A stretch of DNA of 64,000 nt. Source: Microbotryum silenes-acaulis. Its lineage: Eukaryota; Basidiomycota; Microbotryomycetes; Microbotryales; Microbotryaceae. Position 1 is the stretch's first letter. Every line of letters starts with the position of its first letter. Location of the stretch: assembly GCA_003665825.1 (NCBI GenBank), contig QPFY01000010.1:620001-684000 (forward strand), in the 5' to 3' direction. Under the pieces are notes generated by a model. That model ran no database searches, had not been told where the DNA came from, and worked only from the letters and a program-made list of their open reading frames with translations. Position numbers and translations under genes: made by a program. Shown here one piece after another: positions 12,801 to 24,458 of the stretch.

Positions 12801-14281
12801 CGCGTCCATACATCGACGCGGAAAAGCGGCTGATCTTCGACGACAAGAATCGAAACGATCTTTGACCCAATTACGTCGACAGGTTGAGAACGATCGACAT
12901 CAACTCCTCGAGAAAGCCCCCTCCGATATCTCGGCAATCGAGGATCTGCGGGACGAGTCACAGGCCGAGTTGGATAGTACGCTCGCGCAGTACGAGGAGG
13001 CGTTAAAGAGACATACTGCCGAGACTGGGACCAGCGACGTGGCGTCGTTCGTGAGGAAGAAGGAGAAGATCAATCTCGCGATCAAGGAGGCCGATGATTT
13101 ATTGTCAAGGCTGATGGTGCGTCCGGCTCGATCGGGAGGCGTTGCAGAGGTCTGCAAGAATCTGATTTGGGCTTCGTTGTATCTTACAGAAAAAGATCAA
13201 CACGGCGGTGGCGGAACGATCGGAGGCTGACAAGATGATTGCGAAGCATCAGAAGAAGCTCGATGAGGTCCAAGCTGAGGTCGATACGATGCGCGAACAA
13301 GTCGAGGAGATGCAGGAGCGTGCCACTGTGAGTTTGCACGGCTTGGCTCGTTTTTGACCAAATTGTCACTGACACCCGAGTGAATCCACTTCAGATCGCG
13401 GTCGAAGATGCTTCGACGATCTGTGAGCGGCCACCGCCTTCTAGAAGACCACGGACGGCCGAACAACTCGACCACGACATCAAGACGCTCAAAACCGCGA
13501 TCCGGGCTCGTGAACGCGACCTCGGAGCGACACTCGACGAGCTCAATGAAGAAGTCGGACGGAGAAATCAGGTCGTTCAGCGTGCTAAGAGTATCTTGTC
13601 GTCACTGGAAAACTTTGTCGAGGTGAGCTCGATGCTATTCTCAGCGCTTCAAAAAATGGACCATGGAAGTAATCGGCGTGGTTTGTATGATATAGCTACT
13701 CGAGACAGCCCGAAGAGTACGAATGGAGAAATGGGAGGGTTGGCTCACAAGTCTCCCCGCCTCGCTCGAACTTCATTTCCTCAACTACCTCGCCACTCGC
13801 AGCTTTACCGGTCGACTCAAGTTCAACCACAAAGACGAAGAATTGAACCTGCACATCATGACTAAGGAAGATGGAATGAAGAACCATGGCAAGTACCACA
13901 GTCGTTGGAAGGACGTGAAGAGCTTGTCGGGTGGGGAGAAAAGTTTCGCGACGATTTGTTTGTTATTGGCCATGTGGAAGGTGGCGGCGTGTCATATTCG
14001 ATGTCTAGACGAGTTTGATGTCTTCATGGTCAGCACTGGCTCGCACCTTTGTGGTTCAGTCCGAATCCCTGACACCCTCACTCGTACCCCCACAGGACGC
14101 TGTCAACCGACGAGTTGCGATGAAGATGATGGTCGATACGGCCAAGAACGTCAAACGAGCCCAGTTCATCCTCATTACCCCTCAGAGCGTCTCCAACTCG
14201 ACCTACGGCGCAGAGGTCAAGATCATCATGCTCGGTGATCCGGCTCGAACTCAGGGGCAACTTGCGGCTCGACCTGGTTGA
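9804..14281 (+). CDS. SMC6: SMC6, subunit of the Smc5/6 complex
   Basis: Exons: 9804-10154, 10221-10271, 10408-10533, 10616-10838, 10941-11509, 11587-12143, 12214-12316, 12401-12558, 12636-13116, 13190-13327, 13395-13622, 13696-14028, 14096-14281; 1167 residues, every phase consistent. Residues 1-120 are disordered and acidic with an 'AAKRPRYDD' basic patch. Then 'GIIEQVDLYQFMCH' and Walker A GYNGTGKS (152-159) followed by LGGNAKAT, diagnostic of Smc6. Two long coiled-coil arms flank a hinge around residues 500-640 (with KPLGPVGRYIEV and NAFVVSNEQD). The ABC signature LSGGEKS is at about 1072-1078 and Walker B 'CLDEFDVFMD' at about 1098-1107. Acts in nuclear DNA repair and resolution of joint molecules. 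Start chosen at 9804; an upstream in-frame ATG at 9603 is possible. Confidence 0.95.
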
Positions 14282-14588
14282 GGAGTGGTTTAGGATTTTT
14301 GGAACGGGGATTTATTGCTATGTTGAAAAACTCTGGAAGTTTTCGGAGCTCGTATCTATCTTATTTGTTGTCTTGCGCCGTCTTATCTATATTGCGCAAT
14401 GTATCTATTAAGTGTGGTATCTCAACTCTCCAAGTCAACACATCTCTGTCTGTTTGGCAACGATCAGGCATCAGGCTAGCGTCAAGATTACATCTCCCTT
14501 CAAAAGAAATAGACCACTACAATTTGAACCCAGAATCAAACCTTAAGACTGGCAAAATCACGAAAGCATCCCCAAGCAGCGCAAAGAT
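14282..14588. other. Convergent 3' spacer SMC6 / NOG2
   Basis: 307 bp between two stop codons of convergent genes; AT-richer than its surroundings, as expected for two 3' untranslated regions. No gene seen. Confidence 0.6.
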
Positions 14589-17279
14589 CTAAGCCTTGCT
14601 CTTCCTCCCGCCCCTCTTCTTGCCTGTACCTTTACCCTCCCCGACTCGACCGGAGGCGTCGGGCTTTCCGCGCCTCGACTTGTTCTTGACGTTGGCGGTG
14701 GTGTAGTAGTTGGTCGCCTTGGTCTTGTTCGTCTTCATGCGAGGCTCTTTGGTCGGTTTCGAAGTGGCCTCGTCCACGTCGGATTCGGAATCGGCTTCGA
14801 CGGCTAAAGCAAACGTTGCGAAATATATTAGTTCGAGCGCGCGATCGGTAGAAGCTGTATGGCATGGCAACTCACCTCGCTTCTTGCTCGATGTAGGTTT
14901 GGAGGACGATGAAGCACCAGCCGCCGAAGGATTGAGGATGAGTTCGACCTCCTCGTCCTCGTCCTCGTCGTCATCATCTTCATCTTCGTCGACGTCCTCG
15001 CCATCTTCACTAGCGTCAGACTCCTCCCCAACGGCCTGAGCGAACAGCTCGTCCCACTGCAGAGGGATCTGGTCGTCCTCCTCTCCTTGCTCAAACTCTT
15101 CCTCTTCATCCTCATCGCCCGAGGCGATCCCACCCCACTCCTCTTCATCCTCTCCCTCCTCCTCTTCCTCTCCATCATCCTCAACGACCTCGTCCACCTC
15201 AATTGCCTTGACATCATCGTCCAAGAACCTCGTCGAATGCACAATCTGATGCAGCAGTTGCGTAACCCCCTTGACCGATTTAACGACGTTCCCATCCTTG
15301 TCCAAACCGGTAGCCAAAACGCCTTCCCCACGGCTCAAGGTCTCTGAGCCACCCGTTGCGGTTGACTTGATCGGTTTGGTGAGCTTGTTGGATGAGGTGG
15401 AGGGGTTGAGAGGTTTGGGGAGGGGTTTGCCGTTGGCTTCTCGGGTATCGGGTTCGGGAGGCGCGACGAAGAAGGGGATCTTGCCTCGGATCCAGTCCTA
15501 TGGTGCGTCAACAAGGAACCTATCAGTGTCTGCGCTTGTTCAAAATCGAAGGGGGGGGGGGGGCTGCACACCCTGAACTCACGTTCAACACCATGGTCGC
15601 GACCGTCCTCTGATCGGCCTCACCACCCTTGTGCAACTTGCCGTACTTGTTCGCTAACTTGGCCAAGAAATCCTCCGAATCGGTCCACTCGCTGATCCCA
15701 TACGTCCTCCTCAAGTACTCCGGACGAACCCTTTCCAAGAGGTACGTGATGTGATCCGCCGGGTTCGAAAGATGCTCGACTCGCACTACACCTTTCAAGA
15801 CCTTGGCCGATTCCGAATCCCTCGCCGACGGAGGGACGATTCCAGGACAATCGATGAGGTAGATGCGCCTCATCAAAGTGATGTATTGCCAGACTTTCGT
15901 CTCACCCGGAATAGGAGCGGTCTTGCACACAGCCTTCTTCTTCAACGTGTTGATGATGCTCGACTTGCCCACATTGGGGTAGCCAATGAAACCGACTGAG
16001 ATCTGTTTCTTGTCCGAGAACAGAGTCGAGAATTGTCGCAACAATTGAATCAACGATCCCTTACCGAACGAGTTGTTGATCGAAGCGTGGAAAGCGATGG
16101 TCGGATTCTTCTTGGAGAGGATCTTGACCCATCGAGCGGCGACCCACCCAGGGACGAGGTCGACCTTGTTGAGGATGTAGACGACTTTTTTACCGCGCTT
16201 CTCCTTGGCCAAGTAGGCTTCGACGGATTCGCAGCGCGTGCCCATCGGGTCACGAGCGTCGAGGACGTGCAAGAGAAGATCCGAGGAATCGATGACCTGG
16301 TGCGACGGGAATCACAAAAAAAGGTCAGCCTTGTCATGTAGATGCTCGCCCCTTGCGCCTCGCTCGGCCAACGTACCTTGTACAATTCTCCCCAGATACG
16401 CCTCGAAGTTCCCGCGCTAAGGATATAGTCCTGCGGCACATCGTTGAGCATGTTGTTCGCGACCTCTGCGGCGATTTCCTCCGGGTTACGCGACCCTTCG
16501 TAATCCTCGGCTTCGAGAATCGCATCCGCTGCTGCGACTTTGGCGGCATCACGCTTGGCGTTCTGATGCGCGGTGACTTTGTCGGCGAGTTCGGAAAAGG
16601 ATCCGACGTCGAGACGGGGCCGCTTGCGTTGGGCTTTGGAACCAAACGTGTCGCTGAAGGGCTCAGTCGTGGTCAAATCCAACTTGACTTTCTGTGTGGA
16701 GGACGACGAGCGTGAGTGGAATGCTATCAGAGATTTCGACAGACCGATCCTCGCCGCTGTGTACTTACCCCTGACGGCGCGTCGGTCAAAAGACTCATCG
16801 GCAACTTGTTCTTCTTCAACACGACCGCATAAGGATCCTCGATCTTGTCCTTGAGACTGGTCCTAAAATGTTCCAAAGCGGTCTGACTGATCGTCCTCGT
16901 ATTACCGAACCACCTGCGATCGGGTTGGACCCTTCCGGGGGTCACGTCCTTGGATTGGAAAGCGGCTTCTTGGATCACTCGACCTTGGGCGTTACGGACT
17001 GCGGAGCCCGTCTTGCCCGAAAGCATGTTGACTCGCCGAGCTGACTTGGCATCGCGATAAAAGTTTTCACCTGTTAGGGAGTGCAGGTTGGGAAGAAGCG
17101 ATACGAATCAGCGGCAGTTGTGACTTGCCCCGTTCGACTATCGGTGGCGGCTGGGGAATGAATGGGCAAGATGGGAGACACCTACCCTTGACTTTGAGAT
17201 TGCCCGTTTTGAGCCCTGTAGCGGCGGCATGACGGCTATTGCGCACCTTGGAATCCTTGTTGGAGGTATCACGAGGCAT
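14589..17279 (-). CDS. NOG2: Nucleolar GTPase NOG2/GNL2, 60S pre-ribosome assembly
   Basis: Exons (minus): 17279-17186, 17070-16769, 16691-16377, 16296-15583, 15497-14876, 14803-14589; 753 residues. A circularly permuted GTPase: G4 NKVD (280-283) precedes G1 GYPNVGKSS (342-350), and G3 DCPG is at 386-389. The N-terminal half carries the family block '[17 protein letters not shown]...[12 protein letters not shown]', and after the GTPase comes '[14 protein letters not shown]'. The C-terminal 250 residues are strongly acidic, ending in a Lys/Arg/Gly-rich tail ([10 protein letters not shown]), typical for nucleolar factors. NOG2 occupies the place where Nmd3 later binds on pre-60S particles (family knowledge). 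The last intron (14804-14875, 72 nt) is in frame and could be retained. Intron 4 has a C13 tract on the sense strand. Confidence 0.95.
15551..15563 (-). repeat. C13 tract inside NOG2 intron 4
   Basis: Thirteen consecutive G on the plus strand, i.e. oligo-C on the sense strand of the NOG2 intron spanning 15498-15582. It lies about 30 nt after the donor. Confidence 0.85.
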
Positions 17280-17724
17280 GGTGGATGAAGAGCTGGTCGA
17301 GGATGGGATCTAGTGGGGAGCGTCGACTGGTGGGGCCACGAAGCGATCGGGGTGAAGGGGTGTGCTGGCGTCGGATCGCTCGGCGAGGTCCAGCAAAGTC
17401 GTCGCGTAGACGACAAAGGGGGTTCTAGTGAAGAGACTGGGTTGATAGCGCCGACCAGCCGAGACTGGTGGTGTGGGCAAGGGGTGTAGAGCAAAGGAAC
17501 GAGCGCCGTCTGCTTGCGCGTGACTTTGGAGCTGCGAAGCTCGGCTCAGCTCGGCTCAGGCGCTCAAGGGCAGCTCAGCTCAGCTCGGGCTTCGCGGGGC
17601 TTGCCTGGGCTTACTCGGGCTGGCTCGGCCCAGCAGCTTCGCAGCCAGGGGTGGCTCAGCTCCGTTCCGCTTCCGTTTTAGCCCCTATCCTGGCTGTGGA
17701 CTGTGTCGCAACCGTCCACTCTCC
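17280..17724. promoter_or_regulatory. Divergent intergenic region NOG2 / RSM22 with GCTCAG/GCTCGG repeats
   Basis: 445 bp between head-to-head starts. From about 17525 to 17680 it is built of degenerate short repeats of the GCTCAGCTCGG type, on a strongly G+C-biased background, directly upstream of RSM22. No ORF of interest; probable core promoters and leaders for both genes. Confidence 0.55.
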
Positions 17725-19766
17725 TTGCCCACCATGAACGCAGTCAAAAGCCGTCTAACGCAACGATGTACTTACACTACTTTCCGCCACGCCAGTTCGT
17801 CCGCGATCGATCGTCTACATCTCGACATCAACGCCGGCGCCTACCGCGACGAATCAAACGCTCCCAAGGCAGCTCACCAAGAGACCATCACTCGATCCAA
17901 AGCCGCTACGATCGGTCAAGCTACGCGTTGGGATGTCGATCTTCCTATCGAATTGGTCAAAGCCGTCGATCAACTTGTGGACGGTAAGCTTCGACCGCAT
18001 CTGCGCGGGCTCCACAACGAGCTCGAGTTCGTAAAGCTGACGCAACGGCCGCCGCCCTCGGTTCCTGCCCCTACAGAGTACGAAGGCGAAAAGAGTTCGA
18101 TCCGAACATCCGCCCTTGAACTCTACGAACACCTACGATCGACTTCTTCCCTTCTCCCGAACCACGTCACCACCGCTTCCCCCTCTTATACCCCACTAAA
18201 CTCCCTCGCCTACCTCTCAGGTCTCATGCCCTCTATCTACGCAGCGACCGTACACGTCCTCGAAATGACGCGCCAAAGGATCGGTTGGCTAAAGGGGGAA
18301 GAAGGGGAGTGGGTACCGGACAGGGTTGTGGAGTTTGGGTCGGGAACGGGCAGTGGGGCTTGGGCGGCGAGGAGGGTTTGGAAGGATTCCGAAGTGGAGG
18401 TTGAGTATATTGGGCTGGATAAGGATAAATCGATGGTCGAGTTGGGGAGTAGGATCATCGGAGCGTTACCGAAGAGAATGGTCAATTTGGATTTGCGGTC
18501 GGACGAGATAGAAGTCACGGACGGGGGCGAGGATCCTTCCCCAACGACGATGTCGGCCAAGATGCACCAACTTGCGATCCCCGCCTCGGTCTCTTCCTTT
18601 GCCCGACTAGGTATACCCCTCAATCCCAAGTCCCAATCCTCCAAATCATGGAACCAGACACTGGTCCTCTCCTCTTTCTCCCTGGGCGACTTGAGCACCC
18701 GGGACAAGAGAAAAGAATTCGTTCGATCGATGTGGGAAACGGGGGCCAAGGTGATCGTCATTGTTGAAAGGGGGACACCGAGGGGCAGTCGGATCGTCAA
18801 GGATGCGAGGGAACAGTTGTTGATGTATGGCGCTAGAGATGCGGAGAAGGTCGTCAGTGAGGAGGGATCGGAGAAGGACGTGGACAGGGGCTGCTTTGTC
18901 CTTGCTCCCGTGAGTCCACCATTTTTGTCTTTGACTTTGGTTCGAAGCCTGACCCCGATCTCATTCCACAGTGCGCTCATGATGGAGCATGCCCTTTACA
19001 CCATTCGACCAACATGTTTTGTCACTTTGCTCAACGAGGTCAGTCGCGCGAACCGTTTTCTTTGACTCCTCTCGTCGGCGGAAACTCACCCCCGCGTGTG
19101 TCCTCCTTCTCAGTCCGATCCCCCGCCTTTCATCGGGCGACCAAGCATTCGAACCAAGGACAAGAGATTGCTCGTTTTTCCTACGTCGTCATCAAGCGTG
19201 GAACACGACCTTCGACTCCTCCCCCCGCTCCACTCTTCACCAAAGACCTCCTCTTCACGTCCCTCGTGGCCGACTCGTCCCCCCCTGCCTCCACTACGCC
19301 CTCCACATCAACCCGCTGGACTTGGCCACGCATCATCTCCCCCCCATCCAAGAGATCCGGCCACATCATCCTCGACGTCTGTTCACCCCCTTCTGCCCAG
19401 GATCGTTCTTCATCCTCTTCCTCGGGGCAAATCGAACGGCACATCATCCCCAAATCCCAAGGTCGTCAAGCCTACTATGATGCGCGCAAATCGTCCTGGG
19501 GGGACAGTTTCCCTCATCCTCCCAAGAACGGACCGGTTCCCATCCAGATCCATTCCGACGGTCTCAAGCTGGGTAAAGCCAAGAAAGAATCAAGGACAGA
19601 TAAACAAGGTTGGAAGGAGAAGGGTCGAAAGGGGTGGAAGAGGAAGGAGAGGGAGGCTCAGGAGATGGAGGATTTCGGCCAAGTGTTGGGCGATGAGGCG
19701 GATGGGACGGGGGTGAGGGAGTTCCAGTTGAATTTGGGGGAGGACGGGAAATTTTATCAGGTTTGA
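17725..19766 (+). CDS. RSM22: Rsm22/METTL17-type mitochondrial small-ribosomal-subunit assembly factor
   Basis: Exons: 17725-18909, 18972-19038, 19114-19766; 634 residues, close to yeast Rsm22 in length. An alternative start is the Met at 17734. The N-terminus (NAVKSRLTQRCTYTTFRHASS) looks like a mitochondrial presequence. A methyltransferase-like fold follows: 'RVVEFGSGTGSGAWAARRVW' (SAM-binding loop) then 'EYIGLDKDKSM'. The Cys motif 'CAHDGACPLHHSTNMFCHF' in exon 2 supplies three Cys, and 'LDVCSPP' in exon 3 a fourth; this is the spacing of the METTL17/Rsm22 iron-sulfur site. The C-terminal 100 residues are Lys-rich. The family binds the mitochondrial small subunit late in assembly; catalytic activity is uncertain in the family. 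Confidence 0.9.
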
Positions 19767-20235
19767 TTACAAGGAGAGATGTGCTTTAATGATGATGCGC
19801 TGCAGGTCATGCTTTTTTCGGACTGTGGGGCCCCTCGGTGTATAATATCGCGAGGGGAATGGACCCACTTGAACGGAACTCCGAATGGTTGCCGCGTGAA
19901 TTGAGCTCGAGCTTGCCGTCGCTTGCCCCGGGCTTCAGCCATTCCTCTCTCTCATTCTCTCGCTTACCCACAAAGCCTTCTGACCTCGAGTACAGAGACT
20001 CTTTGTGTTGAAGGCTATAGGTGAGTACCTTCTGTATGGGTTGGCTGAGGTGACTGGTCGTCCTACGTTGCTGCCCATCTCTGCGCTCCTCCCCGACGGC
20101 TCGGACGCGGGCGTGGCCAGAAGTAGCCGAGGGGGGAGAACCAACCTAGCGCGATCATTGTTGGCGCAGCAGCGGAGCACAACCACATCGCTCGATAGAT
20201 CGAGTACTGACCACCCTCGTTCACTGAAACAGATC
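19767..20235. other. Spacer RSM22 / isocitrate lyase family gene
   Basis: 469 bp with the RSM22 3' region and the promoter of the next gene. An ORF is open upstream from 20005 in frame with the lyase, but it lacks organelle-signal character before 20236. Nothing else is supported. Confidence 0.5.
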
Positions 20236-22391
20236 ATGATCCGACCATTGAGTTCCACCTCGCGACACGTGGCCCGTACAACGCTCAGCAGCACCCGTCA
20301 ACCGACCTCATCCCTTCTCCGCACCATCTGTGCCCGACCTCAAACCCTCGCCCGATTAGCCCCCTCCCTCACCTCCATGACTACACGCCACCAATCCACC
20401 TCTTCCTCTGCCCCTCTCTTCCGCCTGGACTCCCCAACAGCCGAAGAAGAAGCCGCCGATTTCGCCGCGCAAACCGACCAAATCCAAGAATGGTTCGATT
20501 CCCCACGTTTCAAGAACCTCAAACGACCTTATTCCGCTTCGCTCGTCGCTTCCAAACGGGGAACCCAACCCATTTCTCCTTTACACCCTTCCAACATTTC
20601 GGCGAAGAAACTTTTCGCCGCTTTGGAACGTGCGGCCGAGGAGGGACGTCCTTTGCATACTATGGGCGCGATCGACCCTATTCAAATGACTCAAATGGCT
20701 CCCCATTTGGAAGTGCTCTATGTATCGGGTTGGGCAGCCAGTTCGGTCCTTACGACTGGCAACAACGAGGTCGGACCCGATTTGGCCGATTACCCTTATA
20801 CGACTGTGCCGAACCAGGTGCAGAGGTTGAGGAAGGCGCAGGAGATGCATGATCGCAAGATGTGGGACGAGAGGAGGACCAGTGGCAACAAGGCGCCTTG
20901 GGTCGATTATTTGAGACCGATCATTGCGGATGGTGATACCGGGTAAGTGCCGAAGGGGTGTCTTCATCGAAAACCGAAACTGTCTCTCAATTCATCGACT
21001 CCACCCCCCCCTTCCTACAGCCACGGTGGTCTCTCTTCCGTACTCAAGCTCGCCAAAGTCTTTGGTGAATCCGGCGTTTCGGCCGTTCATTTCGAGGATC
21101 AACTTCACGGCGGCAAAAAGTGTGGTCACCAAGCCGGAAAGGTGCTCGTCCCCATTTCGGAACACATGTCCCGCCTCGTCGCCGCGCGAATGCAATGGGA
21201 CATCATGGGTTTGGAAACGCTCTTGATCGCACGGACCGATGCCGAATCGGCGAAATTGATTTCGTCTACGGCGGACGGGAGGGATCATGAGTTCATTTTG
21301 GGGGTCGAGACCCATGAGGGGGATAGGAATGCGTTGGCGGAGGAGATTGCTAAAGCGGAGAGGGAGGGGAGGAGTGGGGCCGAGATTGATGAGATTGAGG
21401 CAAATTGGATGAATGGCGTCGAGTTGGTGACGTTTGATCAAGGTCGGTGATCGCCCTCTGCGCTCTTGTCCCCAAAAAAGAAGGGAAATTCCAGACTGAT
21501 TCAGAGATGATCGATTCCCTTAGCTGTCCAACGACACCTCGAACGAACCTTGTCGGCTTCGGAAGCCAAGACCAAGTTCGACGACTACAAGTCTCGCGTT
21601 GGGGAGGCCAACTTGACCAACCGAGAAGCTCGACGCGTCGCCAAGGAAGTCGTCGGTCAAGAGATCAAGTGGGATTGGGGCTTGGCTCGTACCAAAGAGG
21701 GTTACTACCACTACCAGGGTGGAGTGCCCGTAAGTTCCCATACGTTATCTAGCGCCTTCCGAGTCGGTCTTACAGAGATTGACCACCACCTCTTCTCCAC
21801 AGGCGGCGATGAAACGAACGCTATCTTACGCCCCTCTGGCCGATCTGCTCTGGCTCGAAACCAAAGAACCGAACCTTGCCCAAGCGCAAGGTTTCGCGAC
21901 CGAGATCCGTTCACACTTCCCCTCCAAATGGCTCGTCTACAACCTCTCCCCTTCCTTCAATTGGGGAGCCCATGGATTCACTCCCGAACAACTCAAATCC
22001 TTCGTATGGGATCTCGGTTCGTCCGGATTCGTTCTCCAACTGATCTCCTTGGCCGGTCTACATTCGACTGCGGTGGTGACGCACGAGTTGGCCAAGAGGT
22101 ACAAGGATGAAGGGATGTTGGCTTACGTCGAATTGATTCAGAAGAAGGAGAAGGAGTTGGGTTGTGATGTGCTGACGCATCAGAAGTGGTCAGGCGCGAG
22201 TTATATCGATCGCGTTTTGAATGGTCCGTACACTGCGTCTGGGTGGGGGTGCTGGTGATTCGGAAGAGTTTTGGTACTGATTTTGTTATTGTTTTGTTAT
22301 ACCGGTACTTTGCTCATTCACAGCTGTCTCGGCCGGCTCTTCAGCGACTGCCGCTTCAGGAGCGGATTCGACAGAGGGGACGTTCCATTAG
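20236..22391 (+). CDS. Isocitrate lyase family enzyme, probably mitochondrial 2-methylisocitrate lyase
   Basis: Exons: 20236-20942, 21021-21442, 21524-21729, 21803-22223, 22324-22391; 607 residues. The enzyme cleaves (2-methyl)isocitrate to succinate plus glyoxylate or pyruvate. Visible: '[17 protein letters not shown]', 'IADGDTGHGG', and the active-site signature KKCGH in '[22 protein letters not shown]'. The wording [17 protein letters not shown] and '[16 protein letters not shown]' is that of the fungal mitochondrial 2-methylisocitrate lyase branch rather than glyoxysomal isocitrate lyase. A presequence of about 60 residues rich in Arg, Ser and Thr ([16 protein letters not shown]...) supports a mitochondrial site, and there is no PTS1 (ends GTFH). 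This would place it in the methylcitrate cycle for propionyl-CoA. Classical isocitrate lyase cannot be excluded without a phylogeny. Donor of the last intron is gtccgt, a weak site. Confidence 0.88.
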
Positions 22392-22920
22392 GCGAGTTTC
22401 ATCTCATATCTCAAGCACCCCCCTTGGCACTCCACATGCAATGAGTCACAGGATAAAGAAGCGGATCGGGGAGTTAAGAGAATAGCATCCAGATTTTAAG
22501 CCACCAATGTATGGGCTGTTGCGCTAGCCCGTGTACCTCTTAAGTGAATGAAATGCTGCAAAGGCCATATCTGCTTTGGCGGGTCTTCGACGACGGTGTT
22601 TTTGGGTGCGGGTTCGGACCAACGCTTTCTCGTGTCTCTCTATTTGGCTGGCTGACTTCCTCTCGCGCGGTCCATGTGGCGGGACGGAACGAACGTAATG
22701 TGATTATAACAAATAAGGGGAGTGGAGTGTACAGCGGTCCTGCGGAATTGAAAAAAAGGGAAGAGAGAGAGAGAGCAAGCGAGTGACGATGTTTTTGAGA
22801 CTTCCATCGGGCACTCTGGAGGGTCGATTCTTTGTTTTATTCACCCTTTGTAGGAGCAGCAAAATCAAGATCAGAAAGAAAAAGCGTCAGTCAGTCGATT
22901 AGTTGGAACCACAAACCCCC
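22392..22920. other. Convergent 3' spacer lyase / SEC22
   Basis: 529 bp between convergent stops, containing a purine-rich stretch (about 22750-22785, GA repeats). No gene seen; the SEC22 3' untranslated region and the lyase tail are expected here. Confidence 0.55.
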
Positions 22921-24171
22921 TCAAGTCCATCTCAAGTCCATTGACTCACAAAATTTCCACCAAACGACGATTAAAAAGAACAAGCCCAACACGCCGACGG
23001 GTGCCCACTTCCTATACAACGCATCCAAATTGATCTGCCTCGCGGCCTTGCGGTACTTTAAACTCTCGTCCCTCAAACTTGAACTCATCGTGGACATTCG
23101 ATCCAACGAATCCCCTCTCCATAAGAGATCCTCCATGTTCTTGGTCATGATCCTCGTCACGTCTTGTAGATCCTCGTTGAGTTGATCGAGTCCTGAAGTG
23201 GGACCATTGTTGGCTGTGGAAGCACCTTTTCCTAATGCTTCGGCTCCTCGTGGGTCGAGATATAAGCGTTTGGTCCTTTGGATGAAGGTGTCAAATTTGA
23301 CGAAAGCGTAAGGACGAAGACCGGGTTTGAGAGAGGAGGAAGGAGGGTACGAGCGAGCGAATTCGGTCGATAACTCGGAGAGGTAAGCGAACGCGAGTTT
23401 ACGAGGGTACGACTTGTCGGCGATGACGAGATAGATGATCGAGTCGCTGATCAAGTAGCTGGGGGGGGGGGGGAGTTGAACGTGGTTTGAGATGGGTTGG
23501 GTGCGCCTACTTTCAGGAGAAGAATATCTAGGAGACTGACTGGAGTGTGCAAGCGCCGGATTCGATCGAGCAACGCGGTTCGGCCTGAGGGGTGACCCGA
23601 CGGAATATCATCTTGGCTTGTTGCTTGTATTCAGGCAACTTGGGGTCCTTATTTGTGGAGCGTCGATTGCAGGAGGAATGAAGGAAGGTAGGTCCGAACG
23701 AGAGTAAGAACGGGGGAAGGAATGGAGTGTACAGCGTGTCAGCGTTGACTAAAATCGGATCGCACAGACAATATATGTGTTGGATGGGAGCAATGCTGTG
23801 CTCTGCTGGAGCGAGCACCGTGGCCCACGAGCAACGAGCAACGAGCAACGAGGGGCTCAGTGACAAGTTGAACCGGCCACTTCTAGCGAGATCGCCTTGA
23901 GTCGAGTCCAATCCAGTCCGCCCTCGATCTTGTGGGTCGCACCGTATGTTTTCGGTCACGACGAACCTGTTCATCATCGTCATTGGAAGCAGCCAAGGGC
24001 AGACCTGTCGAGGAGTCGTGAGGTGGAGTCGGGGACGTTCACGTGTTCGAGTCGAGTGACCCAGATCGGGATGGGGGGATCAAGATGTGTCAGCTTGGAA
24101 CAGTATGTACCGCGACCAAGAGTAGGGGACTGACCGTCTGTTGTCCGAGCAATGATCGTACTGCGAACCAT
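22921..24171 (-). CDS. SEC22: Sec22-type R-SNARE (ER-Golgi vesicle fusion)
   Basis: Exons (minus): 24171-24135, 24004-23967, 23647-23541, 23458-22921; 239 residues. Begins MVRSTIIARTTDGLPLAAS, the longin-domain start of Sec22; the longin core continues with 'YKQQAKMIFRRVTPQAEPRCSIESG' and 'HYLISDSIIYLVIADKSYPRKLAFAYL'. The SNARE helix is 'LDQLNEDLQDVTRIMTKNMEDLLWRGDSLDRM' with the zero-layer Arg in LLWRGDS, and a C-terminal anchor (APVGVLGLFFLIVVWW). Intron 2 is unusually long for this window (319 nt) and uses a gttcgt donor. The last intron has a C13 tract immediately before its acceptor. The final residues (CESMDLRWT) are uncertain: a good gtgagt donor lies at 22949 just after the anchor, so an extra 3' exon may exist. 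Confidence 0.9.
23461..23473 (-). repeat. C13 tract abutting the 3' splice site of SEC22 intron 3
   Basis: Thirteen consecutive G on the plus strand; on the sense strand this is an uninterrupted oligo-C run forming the whole polypyrimidine tract right up to the CAG acceptor (23461-23459). Confidence 0.85.
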
Positions 24172-24458
24172 CTTCAGAGAGTCGGTCGTTCGTGTTGGGA
24201 CGAGCAGAGTGTGACGGGTGAACGACACTGATCACCAGCCCCCGAAGAGGCGGCGGTGAGTTTCAGTAAGCGCTGCTAATGCGCATTTGAGAAGCTGATC
24301 GTGAATTGACATCCCGTCGCACGCGCGCGCGGCGCACCACTTTGGCGCCTTCCCACACCGGAATTAGATTAATCGCGCGAATAGCAGGGCACTTTGGTTC
24401 TTCGCACAAACACCGTCCGACATTACAACTCGGCTCCGACCACAATCCGATCTTCAAC

